NCBI GenBank assembly: GCA_030429105.1
Contig: JAUIDE010000023.1
Location: 1 to 46,276 of the forward strand
Length of the DNA: 46,276 nucleotides
Source of the DNA: Alphaproteobacteria bacterium
GTDB lineage: Bacteria > Pseudomonadota > Alphaproteobacteria > Rhodobacterales > Rhodobacteraceae
Direction: 5' to 3'
Below the pieces are notes generated by a model. That model did no database searches. It was given only the letters and a program-made list of their open reading frames with translations, and was not told the DNA's origin. A program made the position numbers and the translations under genes. This document shows, piece by piece, positions 16,469 through 25,042 of the stretch; the first letter of the stretch is position 1; the number at the start of each line of letters is the position of its first letter.

Positions 16469-17257
16469 CTACTGCGGCGTCATCACCCCGCGATAGGCGG
16501 CGAGGGCGATGGCGTGCGGCACGTTCAGCGCGCCGAGCTTGTGGCGCGCGCTGTCCACATAGACGCGGAAGGTGTTCTCCGAGATGCCGAGCCGATCCGC
16601 CGCCCGCGCACGGCTCACGCCTTCAGCGAGCAGGCGCAGCGCGTCCTTCTCCCGCGGGGAGAGCGGGCGCGCGAGATCGTGCCGCGCCGTTCCCGCGAAC
16701 CGGAGCGCCTGCTGGTGCGTGTAATGCGCCAGCAGCATGAAATCCGAGCGGTAATCATCCAGCAGCTTGGCCCAGATCGCGGGCGCGCAGGCCTTGTTCA
16801 CCGTGAAGATCGCGAACTGCCCGCCCGGGCCGCGGACAGGGACCGTGTAACCCTGGTTGCCGATCCCGTGCTCCCCGGCTTCGTTGAAGAAGCGCCGGCG
16901 GCCCGGGTCCGACCAGTCGAGCAGGCCCCAGTCCAGCGGCGCGAAGCTCCCGAGCGAGCCGTTGAGCACCGGGTCTATCAGGTCGAACTTCGCCTCGAAG
17001 TAGTGGTGAATCCAGTCAGCCGAATAGGATAGCGCGCCGATGGAGCGGCCGTCCCGCCGCCAGATGCCCTGGTCCCGCGTCAGCCCGCCGCCCCGCGTGT
17101 CCTCGAAGACCGGCGTATCGAGGCCAAGCGAGACGGCGTAGTAGTAGACATGGTCGACATCGTATGTCGCGCGGATCGCCTCAATGACGTCCCCAAGCCC
17201 CGACAAGTCGGGGATGGATGACAACTTCTCCACGATCACGTCCAGCGCCTTCGACAT
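16469..17257 (-). CDS. luxR: LuxR-family quorum-sensing transcriptional regulator
   Basis: A 262-residue regulator. The N-terminal autoinducer-binding domain includes [21 protein letters not shown], with the conserved Trp, Tyr and Asp-Pro residues that contact the homoserine lactone ring, and a later LDWGLLDW. The C-terminal domain [20 protein letters not shown] followed by [19 protein letters not shown] is a LuxR/GerE helix-turn-helix. It is the probable receptor for the product of the adjacent luxI. The ATG at 17257 lacks a strong ribosome binding site and is overlapped by a small upstream frame (17181-17414), so coupled translation is possible. Confidence 0.95.
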   Translation of the reverse strand: MSKALDVIVEKLSSIPDLSGLGDVIEAIRATYDVDHVYYYAVSLGLDTPVFEDTRGGGLTRDQGIWRRDGRSIGALSYSADWIHHYFEAKFDLIDPVLNGSLGSFAPLDWGLLDWSDPGRRRFFNEAGEHGIGNQGYTVPVRGPGGQFAIFTVNKACAPAIWAKLLDDYRSDFMLLAHYTHQQALRFAGTARHDLARPLSPREKDALRLLAEGVSRARAADRLGISENTFRVYVDSARHKLGALNVPHAIALAAYRGVMTPQ

Positions 17258-17414
17258 GAGGCTCGTTCCCGCCCAGGAAGCCGCGTTCGGCGAACTCGTT
17301 GGCGGCCACCAGGATCGCGACGTCCATCTCGTCCGCGAGGTCCGTCATGCCGGCCGCGGAAGCGGCGCGCCGAACGGAGGCCAGAGTCGTCATCATCCAG
17401 TCCCGCATCGTCAT
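17181..17414 (-). CDS. Possible small protein upstream of and overlapping luxR
   Basis: A 77-codon frame beginning [19 protein letters not shown], then [21 protein letters not shown]. The first 50 residues look like an amphipathic helical protein with ordinary composition. The last 25 residues lie inside luxR in another frame. GGAG precedes the ATG at 17414 by four bases. I do not recognise a family. It may be a real regulatory or leader peptide coupled to luxR, or a chance frame in the luxR leader. The alternative Met at 17348 would give a shorter product. Confidence 0.4.
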   Translation of the reverse strand: MTMRDWMMTTLASVRRAASAAGMTDLADEMDVAILVAANEFAERGFLGGNEPHVEGAGRDRGEVVIHPRLVGAWGRH

Positions 17415-17425
17415 ACTCCGGTGAG

Positions 17426-17474
17426 AAAGGTTAACGAAAGGTTACCCGTTCTCCATATTCGCGGATTTATTCGC
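17426..17474 (-). promoter_or_regulatory. luxR upstream region with tandem repeats and a CtrA-like box
   Basis: This is the most AT-rich stretch nearby. AAAGGTTA is repeated at 17426-17433 and 17437-17444, 11 bp apart, and TATTCGC at 17456-17462 and 17468-17474, 12 bp apart. TTAA-N7-TTAC at 17431-17445 matches the alphaproteobacterial CtrA consensus TTAA-N7-TTAA at seven of eight positions, and the minus strand reads TTAACC, a CtrA half site. This is a probable regulatory region for luxR; the identity of the factor is inferred. Confidence 0.45.
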
Positions 17475-17534
17475 TTCCGGAAATTCGCAGCTTCGGTCTC
17501 CCCAGAAACTGCGAGGCTGGGAAGGACCTGGCGC

Positions 17535-19076
17535 TCAGCGCCAGAAGGCCTTCGCGCCCTCCAGTTCGCGCCAGAGCGCGGTCGCCATGCGCCATTTCTC
17601 CTCCGCCCGCGCATGGGCCGCGCCGAGCACGCGGCCGATCGCGCGCTGCGCCGCCGGGTCGCCCTCGCCCGGCGCGCCGGGGGCGGAAAAGAGCGCTTCC
17701 GCCATCGCGGCGTCGTTCAGGCCTCCAAAGATATCCTGCAAGGATTTCAGGCGCTTGACGAACGCCGAAACCTTCTTGGGGCCGTAGAGCGGCGCCGCGA
17801 ACTCGATCGCGTAGCGGAGCTTCTTCAGCGCCTTCCGGAGCTCGTGCCGGGCCTCGACATCCAGCGTTTCAAGCCCCCGCGCACGCTTCGCCGCGATGCG
17901 CCAGGCCTTCTCCAACGCCGCAGCGGCGAGAGTGGGGGCGGGCTCCGCCAGCCGCGCCGTCTGCCCGATATCGTCGGGGAGGAGCCAGCCGCGGCATTCC
18001 GCGAATCGGGCGAGATGAAGGACGAATGCCCGCGCCCGATCGCTCCGCAGCGTCTCCTTCAGCCGGCCTCGCTCGGCCTCGACCGCGGAGAGGAGGTCGG
18101 CGGCGAGACGCGCGAACCCGGTCTCGCCCGGGTGAGCGGCCGCCTCCCGCCCCACGACATCGTCGAGCGCGACTTCGAGGTCGCGGAGCCGCCCCGCCTC
18201 TCCGGCCAGCCATCGCGCCTCCGCCCCGAGCCGGGCGGCTTCCGGCCCTTTGAGCGCGGCGCCGAAGACAGAGAGCGCGCTGCGGAAGCGCCGCAGCCCG
18301 ACCCGGAGCTGGTGCGGCCCTTCCGGGTCAGGCGCCGTGGCGGCGAACTCCATGTTGGCCGCGATCTGCGCGAGGCATTCCCGGAGCACAGCCTGCGCCG
18401 CCGCCTCCGCGTTCATCTCTCGATGAAGCGGCGGCGTCGCCGCGTTGCGGGCGGCTGGCTTCGGCTCTATCCGCCCCTCGGCGGCGAGGAGATAGCCCCG
18501 CGCCGCCTTCGAGAGGCGGGAGAAGCGAATAACGCCTTCCCCCGAAAGCGAAAGCGCGAGGTCGTAGAGCCCGGCCAGGGGCCCCTCGACGAGCTCCAGC
18601 TCCACCTCCCGGAGCGAAGCCCGGGCCTCGCCGGCGATGATCTCGCCCCTGTCCACCGCAAGCTCGACCTTCAGGCCGTCCTCCCGCGTCAGGACGCCTG
18701 CGGCGCGGCGGATGGATGTCTCGCAGACCGGGACGAGCGGGCCGGCGGCGGCGATCTCCTCCCGCAGATCGGACGAGTCTATCAGGGAGAGATCAAGCCG
18801 CCCGCCCGGCGCCGGCGCCTCGAACTCCTCCGCCCTCGAAAGCCCGCCGCTGAGCGCCGCCCTCGCCTTCGCCGTCTGCACCCAGCGCCGCCCGTCCCGC
18901 CGCAGGCGGAGCGCGATTCCGGCCCGTTTCAGCGCATGGTCCTCGCTGTCGAAATAGACGGAGCGAAGGAGCCGCGGCTTCGGCGCCGCCTCGGCCAGTC
19001 CGGCGGCGACGGCGCGGCGCCAGTACGCCGTGGCTTCCGCCTGGTCGACAAGAAGCTTCAGCTCGATTTCGGCCAT
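17535..19076 (-). CDS. CYTH-CHAD domain protein (YgiF-type inorganic triphosphatase-like)
   Basis: A 513-residue protein. It starts [12 protein letters not shown], containing the ExExK metal-triphosphate motif of CYTH domains. Further CYTH strands ([39 protein letters not shown]) fill residues 1-200. Residues from about 225 to the end form a helical CHAD domain with histidines in a pattern suited to polyphosphate binding ([33 protein letters not shown]). CYTH proteins hydrolyse inorganic triphosphate; CHAD domains associate with polyphosphate. AAGGAGG lies upstream of the ATG at 19076. It is divergent from mutL. The long frame beyond this start is antisense to mutL and not a gene. Confidence 0.88.
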   Translation of the reverse strand: MAEIELKLLVDQAEATAYWRRAVAAGLAEAAPKPRLLRSVYFDSEDHALKRAGIALRLRRDGRRWVQTAKARAALSGGLSRAEEFEAPAPGGRLDLSLIDSSDLREEIAAAGPLVPVCETSIRRAAGVLTREDGLKVELAVDRGEIIAGEARASLREVELELVEGPLAGLYDLALSLSGEGVIRFSRLSKAARGYLLAAEGRIEPKPAARNAATPPLHREMNAEAAAQAVLRECLAQIAANMEFAATAPDPEGPHQLRVGLRRFRSALSVFGAALKGPEAARLGAEARWLAGEAGRLRDLEVALDDVVGREAAAHPGETGFARLAADLLSAVEAERGRLKETLRSDRARAFVLHLARFAECRGWLLPDDIGQTARLAEPAPTLAAAALEKAWRIAAKRARGLETLDVEARHELRKALKKLRYAIEFAAPLYGPKKVSAFVKRLKSLQDIFGGLNDAAMAEALFSAPGAPGEGDPAAQRAIGRVLGAAHARAEEKWRMATALWRELEGAKAFWR

Positions 19077-19145
19077 TCCCGGGCCTCCTTCTGTTCGAGA
19101 TGGCCACAGAGGGCGCGCAGGGGCAAGCCGAGCTTGCTCGCGCCT

Positions 19146-19174
19146 TTGCGGCAGCGCCCGGCGCATGCTATGGC
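19146..19174 (+). promoter_or_regulatory. Possible mutL promoter, near-leaderless
   Basis: TTGCGG and TATGGC are separated by 17 bp. A start site seven bases after the -10 would fall at about 19181, one base before the ATG at 19182. No Shine-Dalgarno sequence precedes that ATG. The matches to consensus are only three of six in each hexamer. Confidence 0.25.
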
Positions 19175-19181
19175 TAGCGTC

Positions 19182-21011
19182 ATGAACGCCCCCGACCGCA
19201 ATATCGGCGCCGATGCGCCACCGCGTATCCGGCTCCTGACCGAGGCGGCGGCGAACAGGATCGCCGCCGGCGAGGTGATCGAGCGGCCCGCCGCGGCGGT
19301 GAAGGAGCTGGTGGAAAACGCGATCGACGCCGGGGCGCGGCGCATCGACGTCGCTCTTGCGGACGGTGGCAAGACGCTGATCCGGGTCTCGGATGACGGC
19401 GAGGGGATGACGCGGGACGAGCTTCCGCTCGCCCTCCAGCGCCACGCCACCTCGAAGACGGACGGCGAGGACCTCCTGAACATTCGCACGCTCGGCTTTC
19501 GCGGCGAGGCGCTGCCCTCGATGGCCGCGGTCGGGCGGATGACGCTGACGAGCCGGGCGCGCGGGGCGGCGGAGGCCTGGTCTATCGAGGCGCGGGCAGG
19601 CGCAGTGGAGCGGCCGCGGCCGGCGGCCCGGGGGGAGGGGACGGAGGTTTCGCTCCGCGACCTCTTCTTCGCGACCCCGGCGCGGCTGAAGTTCCTCCGG
19701 TCGGACCGCGCCGAGCTTCAGGCGGCAGCCGAGGCGGTGCGCCGGCTGGCGATGGCGGCGCCCGGGGTCGGCTTCACCCTCTCCGATCTCTCGGAAGGCG
19801 ATCCGCGCCTCCTCCTCCGCGCGGAGCCCGAGAGCCCGCTGGCGCGCCTCCGGCGGCTCCTCGGGCGAGAGTTCGCGGAGAGCGCGCTGGAGATCGACGC
19901 GGAGCGGGAGGGGTTGCGGTTGACCGGCTGGGCCGCGCTGCCGACCTATTCGCGCGGGACGACCCGGCAGCAATTCCTCTTCGTCAACGGCCGCCCGGTG
20001 TCGGACCGGCTGCTGATCGGCGCGCTCGGCGCCGCCTATGCCGACCTCCTGAGCCGGGACAGGCGACCCGCCGCCGCGCTGTTCTTCGACTGCGAACCGG
20101 AGCGGGTGGACGTGAACGTCCATCCGGCGAAGACGGAGGTGCGGTTCCGTGAGCCGGCGCTGGCGCGCGGGCTCGTCGTCTCCGCGCTCCGCCATGCGCT
20201 GGCGGAGGCGGGGCATCGGAGCGCCGCCTCGGTCTCGGCGGAGGCCTTCGACGGCTTCGCGCCGGCCCCACCGCGCCCGGCCGGGGCCTTCGCCTACCAG
20301 CAGGAATATCGCGGAACGCCGATGCTGCGGGAGGAGGCGCTGCGCTTCCAGGGGCCCGGGGAGATCGCGGGAGAGTTTTCCCCGCCCTCCGCGCGCGCGG
20401 AGCCGGAGCCGCCTGCGCCAGAGGCGCTCTCCCGCCCGCTTGGAGCCGCGCGGGCGCAGATCCACGAAACCTACATTGTCGCGCAGACTGAAAACGGCAT
20501 GGTCATCGTGGACGCGCACGCAGCGCATGAGCGGATCGTCTACGAGAGGCTCAAGGCCGCGCTGGCTGCGGGCGGCGCTTCGGGGCAGGCGCTGCTCCTG
20601 CCCGAAATCGTCGAGCTTCCGGGCGAGGACGCCGAGCGGGTGCTGGAGATCGCGCCCGAGCTGGCCCGGCTCGGCCTCGCGGTGGAGGGGTTCGGGCCCG
20701 GCGCGCTCTGCGTGCGGGAGACGCCCGCCATGCTCGGCCCTTGCGACGCCGGCGCGCTCCTTCGCGATCTCGCCGACGAACTCGCGGAGGGGGCGGCCGC
20801 GCGCTCGCTGGAGGCGCGGCTGAACGCCGTCCTCTCCCGCATCGCCTGCCACGGTTCCGTGCGCGCCGGGCGGCGGCTCTCCGTGGAGGAGATGAACGCC
20901 CTCCTCCGAGAGATGGAGGCGACGCCGAATTCCGGCCAGTGCAATCACGGCCGGCCGACCTCCGTGTGTCTCGACCTTGCGGGGATCGAGCGGCTATTCG
21001 GCCGGCGATGA
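19182..21011 (+). CDS. mutL: DNA mismatch repair protein MutL
   Basis: A 609-residue GHKL-ATPase. N-terminal motifs are [41 protein letters not shown], and [16 protein letters not shown], with [10 protein letters not shown] and [11 protein letters not shown] further on. The C-terminal dimerisation domain keeps the endonuclease motif [12 protein letters not shown] (the DxHAxxExxxxE pattern, near nt 20511) and the CNHGRP metal-site motif. It therefore belongs to the nicking MutL type found in bacteria without MutH. It links MutS mismatch recognition to strand excision. I chose ATG 19182; an in-frame ATG at 19170 is possible and neither has a clear ribosome binding site. It overlaps rmuC by four bases. 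Confidence 0.96.
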   Translation: MNAPDRNIGADAPPRIRLLTEAAANRIAAGEVIERPAAAVKELVENAIDAGARRIDVALADGGKTLIRVSDDGEGMTRDELPLALQRHATSKTDGEDLLNIRTLGFRGEALPSMAAVGRMTLTSRARGAAEAWSIEARAGAVERPRPAARGEGTEVSLRDLFFATPARLKFLRSDRAELQAAAEAVRRLAMAAPGVGFTLSDLSEGDPRLLLRAEPESPLARLRRLLGREFAESALEIDAEREGLRLTGWAALPTYSRGTTRQQFLFVNGRPVSDRLLIGALGAAYADLLSRDRRPAAALFFDCEPERVDVNVHPAKTEVRFREPALARGLVVSALRHALAEAGHRSAASVSAEAFDGFAPAPPRPAGAFAYQQEYRGTPMLREEALRFQGPGEIAGEFSPPSARAEPEPPAPEALSRPLGAARAQIHETYIVAQTENGMVIVDAHAAHERIVYERLKAALAAGGASGQALLLPEIVELPGEDAERVLEIAPELARLGLAVEGFGPGALCVRETPAMLGPCDAGALLRDLADELAEGAAARSLEARLNAVLSRIACHGSVRAGRRLSVEEMNALLREMEATPNSGQCNHGRPTSVCLDLAGIERLFGRR

Positions 21012-22147
21012 CGCTCTCCCTCGACCTTTCCGACCCGCTCACGCTCGCGCTCGCCGTGGGCGGCGCGGCGACCTTCCTTATCCTTCTCGTGCTCCTCCTC
21101 GCGCTCCGCGCCGCGCGCCAAAGCGCGGAGGCGACCGCGCCGCTCGCGGCGGCGCTGGCCGAACTCGGCGGGGCGGTGCGGACGCTCGACCAGGGCCAGC
21201 ATCGGCTCGCGGGCGGGCTCGTTCAGGTCGCCGAAGCGCAGGCGGCGGGGCAGGCGCGGATCACCGAGGCCATGGAGCGGCGGCTCGAGGAGGTGCAAAA
21301 GGCGATGGGGGAGAGCCTGCACGGCTCCGCCCAGCGCACCACGAGGAGCCTCGCCGAATTGCAGGAGCGGCTCGCCGCCATCGACAAGGCGCAGACGAAC
21401 ATCGAGAAGCTCTCGGGGGACGTGCTGAGCCTCCAGGACATTCTCTCGAACAAGCAGGCGCGCGGAGCCTTCGGCGAGATCCAGCTTGCCGACATTGTCT
21501 CGAAGGCGCTGCCGCCGGACGCCTTTACGTTCCAGGCGACGCTCTCGAACGGACGGCGGGCGGATTGCCTGATCCACCTGCCGAACCCGCCCGGCCCCAT
21601 TGTGATCGACGCGAAGTTTCCGCTGGAGGCCTACGAATCGCTTCGCGCGGCGGCGACGGAGCGGGAGAAGGTGGAGGCGGCGCGCGCCTTCCGGGCCGCT
21701 GTCCGCGCCCATGTCGCCGCCATCGCGGAGCGGTATCTGATCGCGGGGGAGACAGCGGACGGCGCGCTGATGTTCCTCCCCTCCGAGGCCGTCTACGCCG
21801 AGCTTCACGCCAATTTCGGCGACGTGGTGCGGGAGGGTTTCGCGCGCCGGGTCTGGATCGTCTCCCCCACCACCTGCATGGCGACGCTCAACACGATGCG
21901 CGCGATCCTGAAGGACGCGCGGATGCGGGAGCAGGCGGGGGCGATCCGCCGCGAGCTTTCACTGCTGACCGCCGATGTGGACCGTCTGGTCGAGCGCGTC
22001 GGCGCGCTCGACCGGCATTTCGAGCAGGCGCGACAGGATGTGGAGAAGATCAAGATCAGCGCATCGAAGGCCGGCGGCCGCGCCGCGAAGCTCGAAAGCT
22101 TCGAATTCGACGAGCCGCCGGCCGCCCTGCCGAAGGCGGCGGAGTAG
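21008..22147 (+). CDS. rmuC: DNA recombination protein RmuC
   Basis: A 379-residue protein. An N-terminal membrane helix (about residues 15-33) is followed by a long coiled-coil rich in Ala, Glu and Gln (to about residue 150). The nuclease-like RmuC domain has [45 protein letters not shown], and [19 protein letters not shown]. RmuC limits recombination at inverted repeats. Its ATG overlaps the mutL stop (ATGA), forming a two-gene repair operon. A stretch of five bases separates it from the convergent dehydrogenase gene. Confidence 0.93.
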   Translation: MTLSLDLSDPLTLALAVGGAATFLILLVLLLALRAARQSAEATAPLAAALAELGGAVRTLDQGQHRLAGGLVQVAEAQAAGQARITEAMERRLEEVQKAMGESLHGSAQRTTRSLAELQERLAAIDKAQTNIEKLSGDVLSLQDILSNKQARGAFGEIQLADIVSKALPPDAFTFQATLSNGRRADCLIHLPNPPGPIVIDAKFPLEAYESLRAAATEREKVEAARAFRAAVRAHVAAIAERYLIAGETADGALMFLPSEAVYAELHANFGDVVREGFARRVWIVSPTTCMATLNTMRAILKDARMREQAGAIRRELSLLTADVDRLVERVGALDRHFEQARQDVEKIKISASKAGGRAAKLESFEFDEPPAALPKAAE

Positions 22148-22152
22148 GGAGC

Positions 22153-23043
22153 CTACTTCCCGGCGTAAAGCGCCTCGAAGAAACCGACCATCTCCGGCAC
22201 CATCTTCTCGCCATAGCCTTCGGCGACGCCCAGCGAGAGCACCTGCTTCGCGCAGCCCGACATGAGGGAAACGGCGCCCGCCCCCTCGGCCATCAGGCCG
22301 TAATAGCCTACATCCTTCTTCGCGTTCTTCACGGCGAAGGCGAGCTTCGTCGGGTCGCCGTCGATGGCGGCGGCCTTGATCCATTCCATCATGCCGGACT
22401 TGAGCGGCCCCGCAGACATGATCTGGTAGAGCTTCTCGCGGGGCACGCCGACCTTGTCCGCCATCGCGAAGGCTTCGGACATCGCCATCGCCGTCGTCAT
22501 CGCGAAGAAGTTGTTGATGAGCTTGATCCGGTGGCCGGCGCCGAGCGGGCCGACATGGAAGGCGTTCTCCGACAGGTCCTTCAGCACGGGCTGCACCTTG
22601 GCGAAGGCCGCCTGGTCCCCGCCGATCATCAGGTTGATCATCCCGTCCCGCGCCTGCGCGGGGGTGCGGGAAATCGGCGCGTCGAGATAGACGCCGCCCG
22701 CCGCCGCGACCTCGTCGCCGAGGGCGGAGGTCGAGTCGGGCAGCGAGGTGCCGAAGTCGATCACCACGGTTCCGGGTTTCAGCCCCGCGATCACGCCCTC
22801 CGCCCCGCGCATCCGGGCCTCGACATTGGCGGAGGTGTCCATGCAGAGCATGACGATGTCGGAGGCGGCGGCGACTTCGCGGGCGCTCGATGCCTCCGTC
22901 GCGCCCCGCGCCGTCGCCTTCTCCAGCTCCGTGCGCGTGCGGTTGCCGAGCACGGTGAGCGGATAGCCGAGGTCCAGCATCCGCTGGCACATCGCGCCGC
23001 CCATGAGGCCGAGGCCTATGAATCCGATGGCGGGTTTGGTCAT
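22153..23043 (-). CDS. Beta-hydroxyacid dehydrogenase (3-hydroxyisobutyrate dehydrogenase family)
   Basis: A 296-residue NAD(P)-dependent enzyme. The Rossmann motif is AIGFIGLGLMGGAMCQRML. The substrate region DAPISRTPAQARDGMINLMIG and the catalytic lysine in GAGHRIKLINNFFAM are family hallmarks of 3-hydroxyisobutyrate, tartronate-semialdehyde reductase and related dehydrogenases. The start is ATG 23043, overlapping the stop of the preceding flavoprotein gene. It is the last gene of the seven-gene operon headed by dctP, so it probably oxidises or reduces a beta-hydroxy acid intermediate of that pathway. The exact substrate is unknown. Confidence 0.88.
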   Translation of the reverse strand: MTKPAIGFIGLGLMGGAMCQRMLDLGYPLTVLGNRTRTELEKATARGATEASSAREVAAASDIVMLCMDTSANVEARMRGAEGVIAGLKPGTVVIDFGTSLPDSTSALGDEVAAAGGVYLDAPISRTPAQARDGMINLMIGGDQAAFAKVQPVLKDLSENAFHVGPLGAGHRIKLINNFFAMTTAMAMSEAFAMADKVGVPREKLYQIMSAGPLKSGMMEWIKAAAIDGDPTKLAFAVKNAKKDVGYYGLMAEGAGAVSLMSGCAKQVLSLGVAEGYGEKMVPEMVGFFEALYAGK

Positions 23044-24161
23044 GTCGCGTCCTCCAGTTCTTCCACAAGCGCCAGCGCGCCGCGCCGGCCCAACTCGTCC
23101 GAGCATTTCGCGCCGGCGCCGTTGCCGCCCGTCGCCACCGCGATACGGGGGGAAAGGCGGCGGATCTCGGGGTAGCCGTCCCCCGTCCAGGTCGTGGCGC
23201 AGGCGTCCATCGTCACGCGCTCGATTCTTACGTCGGGCATCAGCTCGCGATAGGCTTCTTCGAGAAAGTCCCGCACCTCCGGGTTTCCGCCCGAGCGGAA
23301 CCAGTCCCCGATCATCTCCGGGCTCGTGAGCTTCACATCCTCCGGATCGCCGCCGAGCTTTACGCGCCAGGCGCCGTCCGGATAGCGGACCGGGGGCAGG
23401 AGGTAGGGGTCGCCCTTCCGGCTCCAGCGGAAGACGAGGGAAGGCATGGCGGCGAGGCGCCGCGCCTCCGCCTCCGCCACCTCGAAAAGCGCGACGGTGC
23501 GGGCATTGAGCGAGAGCTTCGGCGCGCGGCCGAGCACATGATCCGTCATCATGCCGGAGGCGACGAGCGCCCGTTCCGCCCGGACCTCGCCCGAGGCGGT
23601 GCGAATGACGACGCCGCCTTTCGTTTCCTCGATTCCGAGCGCAGGCTCCGCCACGACCTCCGCCCCGCGCCGCCGCGCCGCCTCCGTCTGCGCCGCGACG
23701 AGGCGGCGGGGGGAGACGCAGCCGGCGCCCGTGGGCTCATGGAGCGCAGCCCAGTCCTCCGGGAAGGCGAAGAAGGGGAAGCGGGCGCGGAGCGCGGCGC
23801 AGTCCAGCGCCTCGCATTCGATGGAGAGCGCCCTTTGCGTCGCGCGCGCCGCCTGGATGAGCGGGCCGCCTTCAGCGCCGGCGATCATCGCGCCGCGCTC
23901 GTCGAAGAATGAGACCCCGCTCTCCGCCTCGATCTCCGCATAGCGGGCGATGGAGGCGATGGAGACTTCGGCCCAATAGGGGTCCGTCGCGTTCTTCCGC
24001 GTGATCCGCCCCTCGTCGTAATGCGAGGCGAAGACGCCGCGATGAGTCCGCTTTTCCGCCGGTTCGTCCGGCCCGACGAGAACGACCTCATGCCCCGCCT
24101 TCGCGAGATGCCGCGCGGCGGCGGAGCCCATCAGCCCGCGTCCGACGACGGCGACGCGCAT
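23040..24161 (-). CDS. FAD oxidoreductase resembling monomeric sarcosine oxidase/N-methyltryptophan oxidase
   Basis: A 373-residue flavoprotein of the DAO family. The FAD motif VAVVGRGLMGSAAARHLA opens the protein, followed by HRGVFASHYDEGRITRKNA, which aligns with the His/Arg-rich region of monomeric sarcosine oxidase. DACATTWTGDGYPEI places Cys321 where that family covalently attaches FAD. It likely oxidises an N-alkyl or primary amino acid. It overlaps the dioxygenase gene upstream by one base and the dehydrogenase downstream by four, so all three are coupled. The substrate is inferred only from the family. Confidence 0.83.
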   Translation of the reverse strand: MRVAVVGRGLMGSAAARHLAKAGHEVVLVGPDEPAEKRTHRGVFASHYDEGRITRKNATDPYWAEVSIASIARYAEIEAESGVSFFDERGAMIAGAEGGPLIQAARATQRALSIECEALDCAALRARFPFFAFPEDWAALHEPTGAGCVSPRRLVAAQTEAARRRGAEVVAEPALGIEETKGGVVIRTASGEVRAERALVASGMMTDHVLGRAPKLSLNARTVALFEVAEAEARRLAAMPSLVFRWSRKGDPYLLPPVRYPDGAWRVKLGGDPEDVKLTSPEMIGDWFRSGGNPEVRDFLEEAYRELMPDVRIERVTMDACATTWTGDGYPEIRRLSPRIAVATGGNGAGAKCSDELGRRGALALVEELEDAT

Positions 24162-25042
24162 CAGGCCCGCTCGAAGGCGCGCGCCTTCAGGCCCGACTGG
24201 ATCTCGTAGATCGACCCCGCCTTCGCCGGTTTCGGCAGCGGAATGCGGGCAGAGACCGCTTCAAGCCTCGGCCGGTCCGTCGGCGCTCCGCAGAGCATCC
24301 TTGCGTTGTAGTCTTCGAGAGAACCGAAGGTGGTGCCCGAGCCCATGATCGGAAAGGCGTCCGCCGCCATCATCTCGTAGAAAAGCATCCGCCGGTCCTT
24401 CGACGAGCGGTTGAGGGCGGAGCCGTGCAGCGCATGGCCGTGATGGATCGAGATGGAGCCCGCCGGGCCGGTCAGCACCGCGGCGTCCTTCACGTCCAGC
24501 CCCTCCCGCGCGAGGTCCACGGCGCCGACGAAGACCCCGTCCTCGAAATGATCGAGGATCGGCCCCTTGTGCGAGCCGGGGAAGACCATGAGCGGCCCGT
24601 TCTCCGGCGCGAGATCGTCGATCAACACGCCGATCGCCAGCACGTCGGCGTTGGTGTGAGGGTAGAAGGCGAAATCCTGGTGCCATTCCACCGCCGCGCC
24701 GTAGCCCGCCGACTTCATGTTGAGCTTCGTCGTGTGGAGCCGGATGTCCGGCCCCAGCAGGTCCCGCGCCGGGGCGAGGATATGGTCTGAGCGCATCAGC
24801 CGCGCGACCGGTTCCGAAATCGTGTGCGGCAGCTTGATGCGGCGGACACGCGGCGCCTCCGGCCTGTGTGAGTCCTCAAGGTCGAGCCTGTCGTTGGAGG
24901 CCGTCATGCCCGCCGCCTCCTGCTCGAACCGGGCGATCTCCGCCCGGATCTCCTCGATCAAGGCGAGGGGCACGCGGCTTTCGAGCATGAGATAGCCGTT
25001 CGCCTCGTAGAAGGCCTTCTGCTCCGGGCTCAACGCCTCCAT
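24161..25042 (-). CDS. Phytanoyl-CoA dioxygenase (PhyH) family protein
   Basis: A 293-residue Fe(II)/2-oxoglutarate oxygenase. The metal motif is VEWHQDFAFYPHTNAD (His and Asp). The double-stranded beta-helix continues through LIDDLAPENGPLMVFPGSHKG. The distal His is in HHGHALHGSALNRSS, and an Arg in KDRRMLFYEM should bind 2-oxoglutarate. It may hydroxylate a free small molecule rather than a CoA ester, as many bacterial members do. It is not a convincing ectoine hydroxylase. ATG 25042 has AGGAG upstream; a GTG three bases earlier is also possible. It is coupled to the enolase-family gene before it. Confidence 0.85.
   Translation of the reverse strand: MEALSPEQKAFYEANGYLMLESRVPLALIEEIRAEIARFEQEAAGMTASNDRLDLEDSHRPEAPRVRRIKLPHTISEPVARLMRSDHILAPARDLLGPDIRLHTTKLNMKSAGYGAAVEWHQDFAFYPHTNADVLAIGVLIDDLAPENGPLMVFPGSHKGPILDHFEDGVFVGAVDLAREGLDVKDAAVLTGPAGSISIHHGHALHGSALNRSSKDRRMLFYEMMAADAFPIMGSGTTFGSLEDYNARMLCGAPTDRPRLEAVSARIPLPKPAKAGSIYEIQSGLKARAFERA

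Noticed and set aside
17184-19181. Long open frame upstream of and in frame with mutL
   Set aside because: It is antisense to the CYTH-CHAD gene and luxR and lacks domain motifs; MutL starts at the conserved N-terminus near 19182.
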